Shown: positions 1 through 10,280 of the stretch, one piece after another
How positions within the stretch are numbered: position 1 is the first letter of the stretch
Layout of the letters: every line of letters begins with the position of its first letter
Source of the DNA: Synechococcus sp. WH 7803
GTDB taxonomy: Bacteria > Cyanobacteriota > Cyanobacteriia > PCC-6307 > Cyanobiaceae
Assembly (NCBI GenBank): GCA_000063505.1
Contig: CT971583.1
Location: 186,001 to 250,000, forward strand
Direction of reading: 5' to 3'
DNA length: 64,000 nt
The notes under the pieces: generated by a model
The model's database searches: none
The model's input: only the letters and a program-made list of their open reading frames with translations
What the model was told of the DNA's origin: nothing
Translations under genes and position numbers: made by a program

Positions 1-848
1 GCGCCGAGGGCGCTTCCCCAGCGCAGGCAAGTGGGCAGGTCATGCCCCTGGAGCAGGGCGGCGATGAAGCCAGCATCAAAGGCATCGCCGGCGCCGGTGC
101 CCCCCTGGTAGTCGGTGTCGTAAGCGCCGACGCGCAGTTTCATCTGTGCGTTCACCAGATGGGCGCCCCGATCTCCCTCCGTGATCACCACGGTGCGGGC
201 GCCGGCGGCGCGAAAGGCGTCGGCTTGCTCCCAGGGATCGCTGACGCCTGTGAGCACAGCGGCTTCGTCGTTGTTGGGGAGAAAAACATCGGTGTACGGA
301 AGAAACCGTTGCAGGCGCTCCATGGCATCGGCATCGTCCACCTGCACCACATCCAGAAGGATGCGGGTGCCAGCCTCCCTGGCCCGGGCCAGACGCTGGA
401 GCATGGCGTCGCTCTCGAGGCCGTCCAGCATTAGAAATCCGCCGATGTAAAGCACGCTGGCCGACTCCAGCAGCCCCTCCGGAATCGCCGCCGCGCTCAT
501 GGCCGTGTTGGCGCCGGCATAGGAAATGAAGCGCCGGTCCTGATCGCGCACGTTGATCACCGCGGTGGAGGCCGTGGCCACGGCCGCCGAGCGCACCACC
601 CCGCGGGTGTCCACCCCCGCAGCATTCAGGGTTGCAACGATGAAGTCGGCGAGCACGTCGTCGCCAACGCAACCGCTGATCCCGGTGCTCACGCCCAGCC
701 TGGCCAGATCGAAGGCGGTGTTGGCGGCGCAGCCCCCCAGGCTGAGCTCCATGCGTTCGGTTTCCATCAGCTGCCCTTGCTCGGGCAGCGAAGGCACCGG
801 GTGGCACACCAGATCAGCGCACAGCAAGCCGAGGCAGAGGCAGTCCAC
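1..848 (-). CDS. PfkB-family carbohydrate kinase, C-terminus cut off by the window edge
   Basis: I translated the minus strand by hand from a GTG at 848; an in-frame TGA lies just upstream, so the frame opens there. About 282 residues are visible before the left edge. A GGCAANTA glycine-rich sugar-binding stretch lies near residue 39, and the PfkB signature GTGAGDAF, with the anion hole and catalytic Asp, lies near residues 248-256. The family phosphorylates sugars, nucleosides or related alcohols using ATP; the substrate (ribose, fructose, adenosine) cannot be read from the sequence. It starts 12 bases after the tsaE stop on the same strand, so the two are probably co-transcribed, with the start decided by that gap rather than by an ATG. 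Confidence 0.88.
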   Translation of the reverse strand, partial: MDCLCLGLLCADLVCHPVPSLPEQGQLMETERMELSLGGCAANTAFDLARLGVSTGISGCVGDDVLADFIVATLNAAGVDTRGVVRSAAVATASTAVINVRDQDRRFISYAGANTAMSAAAIPEGLLESASVLYIGGFLMLDGLESDAMLQRLARAREAGTRILLDVVQVDDADAMERLQRFLPYTDVFLPNNDEAAVLTGVSDPWEQADAFRAAGARTVVITEGDRGAHLVNAQMKLRVGAYDTDYQGGTGAGDAFDAGFIAALLQGHDLPTCLRWGSALG

Positions 849-860
849 GGGCGGGGTTGA

Positions 861-1352
861 TCACGGCAGCTCGGATCTTGACATCTCCACGCCTGCTGGG
901 GATGGAGGCAGGTTTGGCCCTCTCAGCACGGCCAGACGCCCACCCTCTGGCCGGTGCGTCAGCTGCAGGGACCAAGCCTCCGGCAACGCCAGGCTGAGGC
1001 GTTCCGGCCACTCCACCACCAGCAGCGCACCCAGGCTCCGGGCTTCCTCCTCTTCCTGGAGAAAGAGGTCGTCGGCCGCGGCAGCCAGCTCCAGCCGGTA
1101 GAGATCGAGATGCACCAGGGGTGGCTGCCCCTGGGGGTAGTGCTGCGAGAGGGCAAAGGTGGGACTGGTGATCGGTTCTTCAATGCCGAGGGCCAAGGCC
1201 ATGCCCTGCACCAGCGACGTTTTGCCGGCTCCGAGCTCTCCGTTCAACAGCAGCAGAGCGGGTCGCGCCGTCTCAGTGACCAGCCACTGCCCGAGGGCGC
1301 GTGTCGCCTCGAGATCCTTCAAGGTCCAGGTCCGATCGGTAGATTGCGCCAC
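861..1352 (-). CDS. tsaE: tRNA threonylcarbamoyladenosine biosynthesis ATPase TsaE
   Basis: TsaE is the ATPase of the TsaBCDE system that adds the t6A modification at tRNA position 37. The product is about 163 residues from a GTG at 1352, normal for the family. The Walker A loop GELGAGKTS lies at about residues 38-46, followed by the family's conserved SPTF and HLDLYR stretches and a VVEWPE motif. The longer open frame upstream runs antisense through ahcY and has no TsaE-like sequence, so I place the start between the two genes. The start regions of tsaE and ahcY are divergent, 69 bases apart. The pfkB-like gene follows directly. Confidence 0.9.
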   Translation of the reverse strand: MAQSTDRTWTLKDLEATRALGQWLVTETARPALLLLNGELGAGKTSLVQGMALALGIEEPITSPTFALSQHYPQGQPPLVHLDLYRLELAAAADDLFLQEEEEARSLGALLVVEWPERLSLALPEAWSLQLTHRPEGGRLAVLRGPNLPPSPAGVEMSRSELP

Positions 1353-1421
1353 ACGCGAGCCCGAAGCCTCGGAGACTCCGCAGAGATTCCCGTTCACATT
1401 CTCCCCTGGGAGCGTTTCAAC

Positions 1422-2852
<1,431 letters not shown>

Positions 2853-2876
2853 TCCTTCTGATCAGCAGCCAGCGTT

Positions 2877-2918
2877 CCCCATGGAAGACTTGCGCGATCG
2901 TGCGCAAGCTCCATGGGG
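2877..2918. terminator. Large two-part hairpin downstream of ahcY, covering the dedA start
   Basis: CCCCATGGA (2877-2885) pairs perfectly with TCCATGGGG (2910-2918). Inside it, CTTGCGC (2889-2895) pairs with GCGCAAG (2902-2908) around a 6-base loop. No T-run follows, so it is not a classical intrinsic terminator. The next gene's ATG (2913) lies inside the right arm. It may mark the 3' end of the ahcY mRNA, or fold over the dedA start. Confidence 0.6.
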
Positions 2919-3572
2919 CTCTCTGAATTCGTCACCCAGTTGCCGGAATGGATCGGTCAGGCCGTTGCCGCCAATCCCTGGGCTGGGTATGGAGCGATCT
3001 TTGCGGCCATGTTCCTTGAGAACCTGTTTCCGCCCATCCCTTCCGAATTGATCATGCCCCTGGGGGGCTTTTACGTGCAGCAGGGCCAGCTGCAATTCAT
3101 TCCGGTGGTGCTGGCCGGCCTCTTCGGCACCGTGATCGGTGCGCTCCCTTGGTACGGCATCGGCAGGCTGATCAACGAGGAGCGCATCGAGCAGTGGCTC
3201 GGGCGCCACGGCCGCTGGATCGGCATCAGCCCGGAGGAACTGGCCCGCAGCCGGCGCTGGTTCAGCCGTTACGGCACCGCTCTGGTGTTCTGGGGACGCC
3301 TGGTTCCCGGTATCCGCACCTTGATTTCCGTGCCGGCAGGGATTGAGTTGATGCCGCTCACGCCCTTCCTGATCTGGACCACGGCCGGCAGTTTGATCTG
3401 GACCCTGTTGCTCACCATCGCCGGCATGGTGCTGGGCGAGGGCTACAGCAACGTGGAGCTCTGGATCGATCCGGTCAGCAAGTTGATCAAGGTGCTGCTG
3501 GTGATTGCGGTGATCGCCGGCGGCATCTGGCTTGGCCTCAGGGTCTGGCGGCGCCGCAACGCCGCCGATTGA
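2913..3572 (+). CDS. DedA-family (VTT domain) membrane protein
   Basis: This is an integral inner-membrane protein of 219 residues. The DedA motif FLENLFPPIPSE is at residues 34-45 and the second conserved segment, GRLVPGIRTLISVPAG, begins near 128. Several hydrophobic segments surround them and the C-terminus is basic (RVWRRRN). DedA proteins are linked to membrane homeostasis, and some members to flipping undecaprenyl phosphate or other phospholipids; which role applies here is unknown. The start codon sits inside a long hairpin, so translation may depend on mRNA structure. The gene converges with ssb, with only 8 bases between stops. Confidence 0.9.
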   Translation: MGLSEFVTQLPEWIGQAVAANPWAGYGAIFAAMFLENLFPPIPSELIMPLGGFYVQQGQLQFIPVVLAGLFGTVIGALPWYGIGRLINEERIEQWLGRHGRWIGISPEELARSRRWFSRYGTALVFWGRLVPGIRTLISVPAGIELMPLTPFLIWTTAGSLIWTLLLTIAGMVLGEGYSNVELWIDPVSKLIKVLLVIAVIAGGIWLGLRVWRRRNAAD

Positions 3573-3580
3573 ACCGAGCC

Positions 3581-3979
3581 TCAGAACGGAACGTCTTCAT
3601 CGCTGGCGCTGCCGCCGCCGAAGTTGCCGCCGCCTGCAAAGGCTCCAGCGGCGGCTTCGCTGTCACGCTTGGAGCCGAGCAGCTCGAGTCGGTCCACCCG
3701 CACCACGGGTTTGCTGCGCTCCTCGCCGCTGTTGCGATCGGTCCAGCGATCGAGCTTGAAGCTGCCAATGATCCCCAGAAGGGATCCTTTCTTCACGTAG
3801 TCGGCGGCCACCTGGGCCTGCTTGCCCCAGATCTCCAGATTGAACCAGTCGGGCTCATCGTCGCGGCTGCGGCGATTCACAGCGATGGTGAGGTTGGCGA
3901 CCATGCTGCCCGATTCGAAATAACGGACTTCGGGGTCGCGACCGGCACGGCCGACCAGGGTCACGGAATTGACTCCCAT
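3581..3979 (-). CDS. ssb: Single-stranded DNA-binding protein
   Basis: The protein is 132 residues. The N-terminal OB-fold (MGVNSVTLVGRAGRDPEVRY onward) occupies about residues 1-105. A short Gly/Ala/Ser-rich linker follows, and the acidic tip DEDVPF at 127-132 is the docking site for SSB partner proteins. The linker is much shorter than in enterobacterial SSB. It binds and protects ssDNA during replication, repair and recombination. It is divergent from mreB. Confidence 0.96.
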   Translation of the reverse strand: MGVNSVTLVGRAGRDPEVRYFESGSMVANLTIAVNRRSRDDEPDWFNLEIWGKQAQVAADYVKKGSLLGIIGSFKLDRWTDRNSGEERSKPVVRVDRLELLGSKRDSEAAAGAFAGGGNFGGGSASDEDVPF

Positions 3980-4131
3980 TGAATCTCTCCTGTTAGTGGG
4001 TCAATGATGCGCCACGGATGTCAGAACTGACGGTTGTCGTGGCTGCTTTCAAGGAGTTCCACCTTCATCGGCGGATGTAACAGATGGGCTTGAAAACTGC
4101 CTCTATGATTCGCCGAACCAAGTCTCAGCCA

Positions 4132-5184
4132 GTGCTCTTCCGTCGCTTCCAACTCTCCCGCGACATCGGCATCGACCTCGGCACCGCCAACACCCTGATT
4201 TATGTGTCAGGCAAGGGCATCGTGCTGCAGGAACCCTCCGTAGTGGCCCTCGATCTCGAGCGCGGTGCCACCCTTGCCGTGGGCGATGAAGCCAAGCTGA
4301 TGCTTGGGCGTACCCCGGGCAATATTCGGGCCGTGCGTCCGCTGCGCGACGGCGTGATCGCCGACTTCGACGCCGCTGAGCAGATGCTCAAAACCTTCAT
4401 CCAAAAGGGCAATGAGGGCCGCGGCATCGTGGCCCCTCGGCTGGTGGTCGGCATTCCCAGCGGAGTGACCGGGGTGGAGCGCCGCGCCGTTCGCGAGGCG
4501 GGTCTGGCTGGTGCTCGCGAAGTGCATCTGATCGACGAGCCGGTGGCGGCCGCGATCGGCGCCGGGCTGCCGGTGACTGAGCCCGTTGGCACCATGATCG
4601 TGGACATCGGCGGTGGCACCACCGAAGTGGCTGTGCTCAGCCTGGGCGGCACCGTGCTGAGCGAGTCGGTGCGCGTGGCAGGCGATGAGATCAGTGATTC
4701 CATCGGCGTTTACCTCAAGAAGGTGCACAACCTGGTGGTGGGTGAACGCACCGCTGAAGAGATCAAGATCCGGATCGGCTCGGCCTTCCCCGACAACGAG
4801 TTTGATCAAACCGTGATGGACGTGCGCGGCCTGCATCTGTTGTCCGGTCTGCCCCGCACTATTCAGTTGCAGGCCGGTGATCTGCGCGAGGCCATCGCCG
4901 AACCGCTGAATGTGATCGTGGAAGCGGTGAAGCGCACCCTGGAGCGCACCCCTCCCGAGCTTGCCGCTGACATCGTGGATCGCGGCATCATGCTGGCCGG
5001 CGGTGGTGCACTGGTGCGCGGCATCAGCGACCTGATCAGCCATGAAACCGGCATCTTCACCCACATTGCCGAAGAGCCCCTGCTCTGCGTGGTGAAGGGC
5101 TGCGGGCAGGTGCTGGAGGATTACAAGCGTCTGCAGCGCGTGCTGGATACCCCTGAATTCGTGCGCGCCGCCGCTGCCGTCTGA
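4132..5184 (+). CDS. mreB: Rod-shape-determining actin-like protein MreB
   Basis: MreB is a bacterial actin that polymerises under the membrane and guides the elongasome. The frame is open from ATG 4084 (366 residues), but the family N-terminus is LFRRFQLSRDIGIDLGTANT, so I favour the GTG at 4132 (350 residues). The first 16 residues from 4084 are basic and not family-like; neither start has a clear ribosome-binding site. Phosphate-binding loops GIDLGTANT and VDIGGGTTEVAV and the adenosine motif MLAGGGALVRG are intact. mreC follows 5 bases after the stop and mreD after that, the usual mreBCD order. Confidence 0.95.
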   Translation: MLFRRFQLSRDIGIDLGTANTLIYVSGKGIVLQEPSVVALDLERGATLAVGDEAKLMLGRTPGNIRAVRPLRDGVIADFDAAEQMLKTFIQKGNEGRGIVAPRLVVGIPSGVTGVERRAVREAGLAGAREVHLIDEPVAAAIGAGLPVTEPVGTMIVDIGGGTTEVAVLSLGGTVLSESVRVAGDEISDSIGVYLKKVHNLVVGERTAEEIKIRIGSAFPDNEFDQTVMDVRGLHLLSGLPRTIQLQAGDLREAIAEPLNVIVEAVKRTLERTPPELAADIVDRGIMLAGGGALVRGISDLISHETGIFTHIAEEPLLCVVKGCGQVLEDYKRLQRVLDTPEFVRAAAAV

Positions 5185-5189
5185 TCGTC

Positions 5190-5939
5190 ATGGGGTTGTC
5201 CCAGCGGCCCCAGGGGTCGCGACTGCGCTCCTTTCAGCGGCTGTGGCCTTGGGTCATCCTCCTGGCGGTCCTCGGGCTGGTGCGCCTGAGCAAAGGCGCC
5301 GGGTTCGCGGATGCGTTTGCTCTGCTCAGCCGGCCCTTCTGGCCGGGGTCGGCGCAGCGGGAGTGGGTGCAGTCCGCCGTTCGCCAGAACGACGTCTCCC
5401 GATTGGAGTTGCTCGAGCAGGACAATGCGCGCCTGCGCGGCCTGCTTGAGCTCGATCAGCTCTCCGCAGGTGATCGGGTGCAGGCGGCGGTGATTTCGCG
5501 CACGCCATCGGGCTGGTGGCAGCAACTGGAGCTTGGGAAAGGCTCCTTCGCTGGCATTGCCAAGGATGATGCGGTGATTGGCCCTGGAGGGTTGATCGGT
5601 CGCGTTCAGAGTGTGACGCCGTCCACCAGTCGGGTGCGTTTGTTGACGGCACCGGGCAGTCGCATCGGCGTCTGGTTGCCGCGAACCCGTCAGCACGGCC
5701 TGCTGGCAGGTCTGGGCACAGCCCGTCCCCAGCTGCAGTTTCTCGACAAAGACGTGCAGGTGCAGCCCGGTGATCTGGTCAGCACATCCCCGGCCAGCAC
5801 GTTGCTTCCTCCCAATCTGCCGGTGGCCGTGGTGCAGACCGTCAATCTCCGCGGCGTTCCCGCGCCGACGGCCCTGGTGCAGTTGATTGCGCCGCCCGAT
5901 GCCATCGACTGGGTGCAGGTGCAGGTGCAGGTGCGCTGA
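5190..5939 (+). CDS. mreC: Rod-shape-determining protein MreC
   Basis: MreC is a bitopic scaffold of the elongasome that links MreB/MreD to periplasmic wall synthases. The 249-residue protein has a cytoplasmic basic N-terminus, one membrane helix (around WPWVILLAVLGLVRL), a short coiled coil (SRLELLEQDNARLRGLLEL) and the beta-barrel domain with GPGGLIGRVQSVTPSTSRV. It ends in an unusual VQVQVQVR tail encoded by a short GTGCAG repeat at about 5914-5934. It starts 5 bases after mreB. Confidence 0.93.
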   Translation: MGLSQRPQGSRLRSFQRLWPWVILLAVLGLVRLSKGAGFADAFALLSRPFWPGSAQREWVQSAVRQNDVSRLELLEQDNARLRGLLELDQLSAGDRVQAAVISRTPSGWWQQLELGKGSFAGIAKDDAVIGPGGLIGRVQSVTPSTSRVRLLTAPGSRIGVWLPRTRQHGLLAGLGTARPQLQFLDKDVQVQPGDLVSTSPASTLLPPNLPVAVVQTVNLRGVPAPTALVQLIAPPDAIDWVQVQVQVR

Positions 5940-5942
5940 CCC

Positions 5943-6446
5943 ATGGCTCGCTTGCACCGTCAACCGATCTGCGTGGCCTCAGCCCTCCTGGTGCCTCTGC
6001 TCCAACTGGTTGCTCCGTCCTGGCTTGCGCTGGATGGGGTCGGCCCCAGCTGGGCGATGCTCTGGTTGCTGCCCTGGGCCCTTGTGGATGGTCCGGTGTC
6101 TGGAGGGATTGCGGGGGCGGCGCTCGGTTTAGTGCTCGACGGCCTCAGCCTCGGTGATGTCAGCCAGGTGCCTGCGCTGGTGCTGATGGGATGGTGGTGG
6201 GGCCGCATCGGCCGACGCGGTGCACCGATCCAGCGCAGTCTCAGCCTTGGCTTGCTCGCTTGGATCGGCACCTTGGTGCTGGGTTTGAGCCTCTGGGTGC
6301 AGCTGCTGGTGTTGGCTTCGTCTGCGCCGATGCTTCAGGCCTGGGCCCTGCACACCACCCTGGCGCAAGCCTTGATCACTGGACTGTTGGCGCCAATGGT
6401 CGGATCCTGGCAACTGCTCCTCTGGCGACGCCGCGCACCTGCATGA
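5943..6446 (+). CDS. mreD: Rod-shape-determining protein MreD
   Basis: This is a small polytopic membrane protein of 167 residues, with hydrophobic helices over most of its length. Position, size and topology fit MreD, which partners MreC in the elongasome. The sequence itself is weakly conserved, so operon position carries much of the call. It starts 3 bases after mreC, and its stop overlaps the next gene's start by 4 bases (ATGA), implying translational coupling to the lipoprotein gene. Confidence 0.87.
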   Translation: MARLHRQPICVASALLVPLLQLVAPSWLALDGVGPSWAMLWLLPWALVDGPVSGGIAGAALGLVLDGLSLGDVSQVPALVLMGWWWGRIGRRGAPIQRSLSLGLLAWIGTLVLGLSLWVQLLVLASSAPMLQAWALHTTLAQALITGLLAPMVGSWQLLLWRRRAPA

Positions 6447-7756
6447 CTTTCAAGCAACGACGGCGAACGCGGCGATGGCTGGTGGGCCTCGCTCTCGCAG
6501 GGGTGGCGACCCTCGGCTGGGGATGCGGCCGGCCGGCGCCGCCGGAGGGAACCCTGCAGCTCTGGACGTTGGCGCTGGCTCCCAAATTCAACACGTACAT
6601 GAATTCGGTGATCAAGGCCTGGGAGGGCGATCACCCTGATGTGCCGGTGCGTTGGACCGATGTGCTCTGGGGACAGGTGGAACGCAAGCTGCTGGCGTCG
6701 GTGTTCGCGCGCACGGCCCCGGATGTGGTGAATCTCAATCCCCTCTTTGCCGCCAGCCTGGCCAGCAAGGGAGGGCTCGCGGATCTCACGCCGCTGTTGC
6801 CCGATGGTGCTGCAGAGCGCTATCTGCCGTCGGTTTGGACGGCAGCCCGGGATCCAGAAGCCGGGCAGATCGCGATTCCCTGGTATCTCACGGTGCGTCT
6901 GAGCCTGGTGAACCGCGACCTGCTGCGCGAGGCCGGTCTGGAGCAGGCACCTGAGCGTTGGGAAGACGTTCCCGCCTATGCCCGCGCCATCCGCGAGCGC
7001 ACCGGGCGCTATGGACTGTTCGTCACCGTGGTGCCGGATGACTCCGCTGAGTTGTTGGAGTCGATGGTGCAGATGGGTGTGACCCTGCTGGATGACCGTC
7101 AGCGGGCGGCCTTCAACACCCCGGCTGGCCGCAAGGCCTTCGCGTTCTGGACGGATCTTTACCGGGAGGGGCTGCTGCCGAGGGAAGTGGTGAGCCAGGG
7201 GCAGGGGCGGGCGATCGAGCTTTACCAGAGCGGGGAGCTGGCGCTGCTGGCCACTGGCGCGAAATCCCTTGGCAACATCCAAACCAATGCCCCCGGGGTG
7301 GCGGCGGTCACCCTGCTGCAACCGCCGCTGACCGGTGCCGACGGAACAGCCAATGTGGCGCTGATGACCCTGGCGGTGCCGCGCCAGAGCGATCACGCCC
7401 AGGAGGCCGTTGAGTTGGCCCTGTTTCTCACCAATGGGTCCAACCAGGCGCGCTTCGCTCGGGAGGGACTGGTGCTGCCCTCTTCACGCCAGGCCCTGGC
7501 GCAAATACGGGCTGAGCTGGAAGCCGAACAACCGTCCAGCGCTGACGCGGTGCAGACCCGGGATGCTCTGCTGATGTCGGCCAAGATCCTCAATCGCGCC
7601 CGGGTGTTGGTGCCGTCGACCCCGGGGGTGAAACGGCTGCAGAGCATTGTTTACACCCAGCTCCAGCGCGCGATGCTCGGTCAGATCAGCAGCGATCAGG
7701 CCCTGCTGGAAGCCGAGCAGCAATGGAATCGTTATGCCAGCTCCCGTTGGCCCTGA
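6443..7756 (+). CDS. Extracellular solute-binding protein, ABC-transporter type lipoprotein
   Basis: The 437-residue protein opens with a basic stretch (KQRRRTRRW), a hydrophobic segment and a Cys after LGWG, a plausible though imperfect lipobox. The rest resembles family 1 carbohydrate-binding components: LWTLALAPKFN near the mature N-terminus, VNLNPLFAASLASKGGLADL, IPWYLTVRLSLVNRDLL, and TTG-like LLATGAKSLGNIQ. Such proteins deliver oligosaccharides or polyols to ABC permeases. No permease or ATPase gene lies nearby. The frame also opens upstream inside mreD, but the ATG at 6443 overlapping the mreD stop gives the signal peptide. The ligand is unknown. Confidence 0.85.
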   Translation: MTFKQRRRTRRWLVGLALAGVATLGWGCGRPAPPEGTLQLWTLALAPKFNTYMNSVIKAWEGDHPDVPVRWTDVLWGQVERKLLASVFARTAPDVVNLNPLFAASLASKGGLADLTPLLPDGAAERYLPSVWTAARDPEAGQIAIPWYLTVRLSLVNRDLLREAGLEQAPERWEDVPAYARAIRERTGRYGLFVTVVPDDSAELLESMVQMGVTLLDDRQRAAFNTPAGRKAFAFWTDLYREGLLPREVVSQGQGRAIELYQSGELALLATGAKSLGNIQTNAPGVAAVTLLQPPLTGADGTANVALMTLAVPRQSDHAQEAVELALFLTNGSNQARFAREGLVLPSSRQALAQIRAELEAEQPSSADAVQTRDALLMSAKILNRARVLVPSTPGVKRLQSIVYTQLQRAMLGQISSDQALLEAEQQWNRYASSRWP

Positions 7757-7821
7757 GGGGTTGTTGCGAGATCCTTAAAACAAACCAAAGGCTCGTTCTG
7801 ACACGCTTGTTTGGCCTCAAT

Positions 7822-7838
7822 CCGTTCAGGTTGAACGG
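7822..7838. promoter_or_regulatory. Perfect inverted repeat upstream of the response regulator
   Basis: CCGTTCA, a GGT spacer, then TGAACGG form a perfect 7-bp dyad in the 111-base gap between the lipoprotein gene and the regulator gene, 30 bases before the chosen start. It could be an operator (possibly autoregulatory) or a small mRNA hairpin. No T-run follows. Confidence 0.4.
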
Positions 7839-7867
7839 TAGGGTTGCATCTCTTCACTAACTGTTTG

Positions 7868-8677
7868 ATGACCGGCGGGCCATCCCAGCTTGAAACTGGC
7901 CAGGGGCCCGAGGACGCTGGAACGGCTTCCACGAAGGCAACCTTGTTGGTGGTTGATGACGAGCCGGCGGTACGTCGTGTGTTGGTGATGCGTCTCCAGC
8001 TCGCCGGTTATCGGGTGGTGTGTGCTGAAGATGGGGAACAGGCCCTTGAAGTCTTCAGCCGCGAATCCCCCGATCTGGTGGTGCTCGATGTGATGTTGCC
8101 CAAGCTGGACGGCTTTGCGGTGTGCCGCCGTCTGCGGGCTGAATCCTGCGTGCCGATCATTTTTCTCTCAGCCCTCGAAGCGATTTCTGAGCGGGTCGCT
8201 GGCTTGGATCTCGGCGCCGATGATTATTTGCCGAAGCCCTTCAGCCCCAAGGAGCTGGAGGCGCGCATCGCCACCATCCTGCGTCGGGTGGGACGCGGTT
8301 CGGCCAATGCCGAGCCGAGGGAGTTGCCCACCGGACAAGGTGTGGTGCGGGTCGGTGAACTCGTGGTGGACACCAACCGCCGGCAGGTGACGCGCGGCAG
8401 CGAGCGCATCGCCCTCACCTACACCGAATTCAGCCTTCTGGAATTGCTCTTCCGTGAACCTGGACGGGTGGTTCCCCGCGCCGAGATCCTTGAGCAGCTC
8501 TGGGGGTATCCACCCCGCCGTGCTGCCGATCTGCGCGTGGTGGATGTGTACGTGGCTCGCCTGCGCGGCAAGCTCGAGCCCGACCCTCGCAACCCTGAAT
8601 TGATCCTCACGGTGCGCGGAATCGGCTACTCCTCGCAGCGCATGGGTGACAACGCCCCGGTGGCCGCAGCGGGCTGA
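7868..8677 (+). CDS. OmpR/PhoB-family response regulator, RpaB-like
   Basis: This is a two-component DNA-binding regulator. From ATG 7868 it has 269 residues; an ATG at 7844 would add eight. The receiver domain (about residues 23-140) has the acidic pair D30/D31, phosphoacceptor D74 in VVLDVMLPKLDG, and Lys in LPKPFSPKEL. The C-terminal winged helix (about 165-258) has LTYTEFSLLELL and VDVYVARLRGKLE. The receiver resembles RpaB more than RpaA, but VMRLQLAGYRVV differs from the conserved RpaB sequence, so I give no symbol. No histidine kinase gene is adjacent. A dyad lies just upstream. Confidence 0.9.
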   Translation: MTGGPSQLETGQGPEDAGTASTKATLLVVDDEPAVRRVLVMRLQLAGYRVVCAEDGEQALEVFSRESPDLVVLDVMLPKLDGFAVCRRLRAESCVPIIFLSALEAISERVAGLDLGADDYLPKPFSPKELEARIATILRRVGRGSANAEPRELPTGQGVVRVGELVVDTNRRQVTRGSERIALTYTEFSLLELLFREPGRVVPRAEILEQLWGYPPRRAADLRVVDVYVARLRGKLEPDPRNPELILTVRGIGYSSQRMGDNAPVAAAG

Positions 8678-8707
8678 TCCGCCCCATCGGTCCCATCGAC
8701 CGGCAGG

Positions 8708-10201
8708 ATGGCGCCGACTGCTATCCGTCCCGTGTCCGATCTGCGTGAGACCCGCCTCGAGAAGGTGTCAGCCCTGCGCGACCAGGGCCGGGAGCCCTAC
8801 GCCCTCACCTTTGACCCCAGCGACCGGATGGCTCGGTTGCAGAGCGACCATGCCGATCTGCCCAAGGGTGAGGAGCGGGATTGTGCGGTGGCTGTGGCCG
8901 GGCGGGTGATGACCCGGCGGGTGATGGGCAAGCTTGCGTTCTTCACCCTGGCCGATGAAACCGGCACGATCCAGCTGTTTCTGGAGAAGGCGGCACTCGG
9001 CGAGGCCTTCGCTCAGATTACGTCTCTGGTCGATGCCGGTGATCTGATCGGCGTGCGTGGCACGTTGCGCCGCACCGACCGGGGGGAGTTGTCGGTGAAA
9101 GTGGCGGAGTGGACCATGCTCACCAAGTCTCTGCAGCCCCTGCCGGACAAGTGGCACGGGCTGGCGGACGTGGAGAAGCGCTATCGCCAGCGCTATCTCG
9201 ATCTGATCGTGACCCCGCAGTCGCGCGAGACGTTCCGACGCCGGGCGCTGACCGTGAGTGCGATCCGTCGCTGGCTCGATGAGCGCGAGTTCCTCGAGAT
9301 TGAAACGCCCGTGCTGCAGTCGGAGGCAGGAGGAGCCGATGCGCGTCCGTTCATCACCCACCACAACACGTTGGATCTCCCGCTCTACCTGCGCATCGCC
9401 ACCGAATTGCACCTCAAACGCTTGGTGGTGGGCGGTTTTGAGCGGGTCTACGAGCTGGGTCGCATCTTCCGCAACGAGGGGGTGAGCACCCGCCACAACC
9501 CTGAGTTCACCTCGGTGGAGGTGTATCAGGCCTATGCCGATTACCTGGGGATGATCGAGCTCACCGAGTCGATGATCGCCTCGGTGTGCGAGCAGGTGTG
9601 CGGCGGCACGCGGCTCACCTACCAAGGCACGGAGATCGATCTCACCCCGCCCTGGCGCCGGGCGACGATGCACGAGCTGGTGGAGGAAGCCACCGGCCTC
9701 GACTTCACGGCTTTCGCGGATCGGGCGGCGGCCGCTGAAGCGATGACGGCCAAGGGGTTGCCGGTGCCAGACAAAGCCGATTCGGTGGGCCGTCTGCTCA
9801 ATGAGGCTTTTGAGCATGCCGTGGAAGCCAATCTGATCCAGCCCACCTTCGTGCTCGACTATCCCGAGGAGATCTCTCCGCTCGCCCGCAAGCACCGCAG
9901 CAAGCCTGGCTTGGTGGAGCGCTTCGAGTTGTTCATCGTTGGTCGGGAAACGGCCAATGCCTTCAGCGAGTTGATCGATCCAGTGGACCAGCGCGGGCGC
10001 CTAGAGGCTCAGCAGGCACGCCGGGCCGCCGGTGATGAGGAAGCCCAGGGGGTGGATGAGGACTTTCTGCAGGCCCTGGAAGTGGGCATGCCCCCCACTG
10101 GAGGCCTGGGCATCGGCATCGACCGCCTGGTGATGCTGCTCACGGACAGTCCCTCCATCCGCGATGTGATCGCCTTCCCGCTGCTGCGTCCTGAGGGCTG
10201 A
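8708..10201 (+). CDS. lysS: Lysyl-tRNA synthetase, class II
   Basis: It charges tRNA-Lys with lysine. The 497-residue protein has an N-terminal OB-fold anticodon-binding domain (about residues 55-150, including [19 protein letters not shown]), then the class II core. Motif 2 is [18 protein letters not shown] and motif 3 is [16 protein letters not shown] near the C-terminus. The length is typical. It starts 30 bases after the response regulator on the same strand. Confidence 0.97.
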
Positions 10202-10280
10202 GCGACAAGCTGGACCATGGACTCAGCGCTTGGGCACCCTCGGGGTGGATAATGGTGCACAGTGGCATGGTCCCTTTCCC

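Noticed and set aside
954-1421. N-terminal extension of AhcY
   Set aside because: The stretch overlaps tsaE on the other strand, has no resemblance to the family N-terminus, and ATG 1422 gives the normal length.
4020-4031. GTCAG-AA-CTGAC palindrome between ssb and mreB
   Set aside because: A 5-bp dyad is expected by chance and has no clear position relative to either start.
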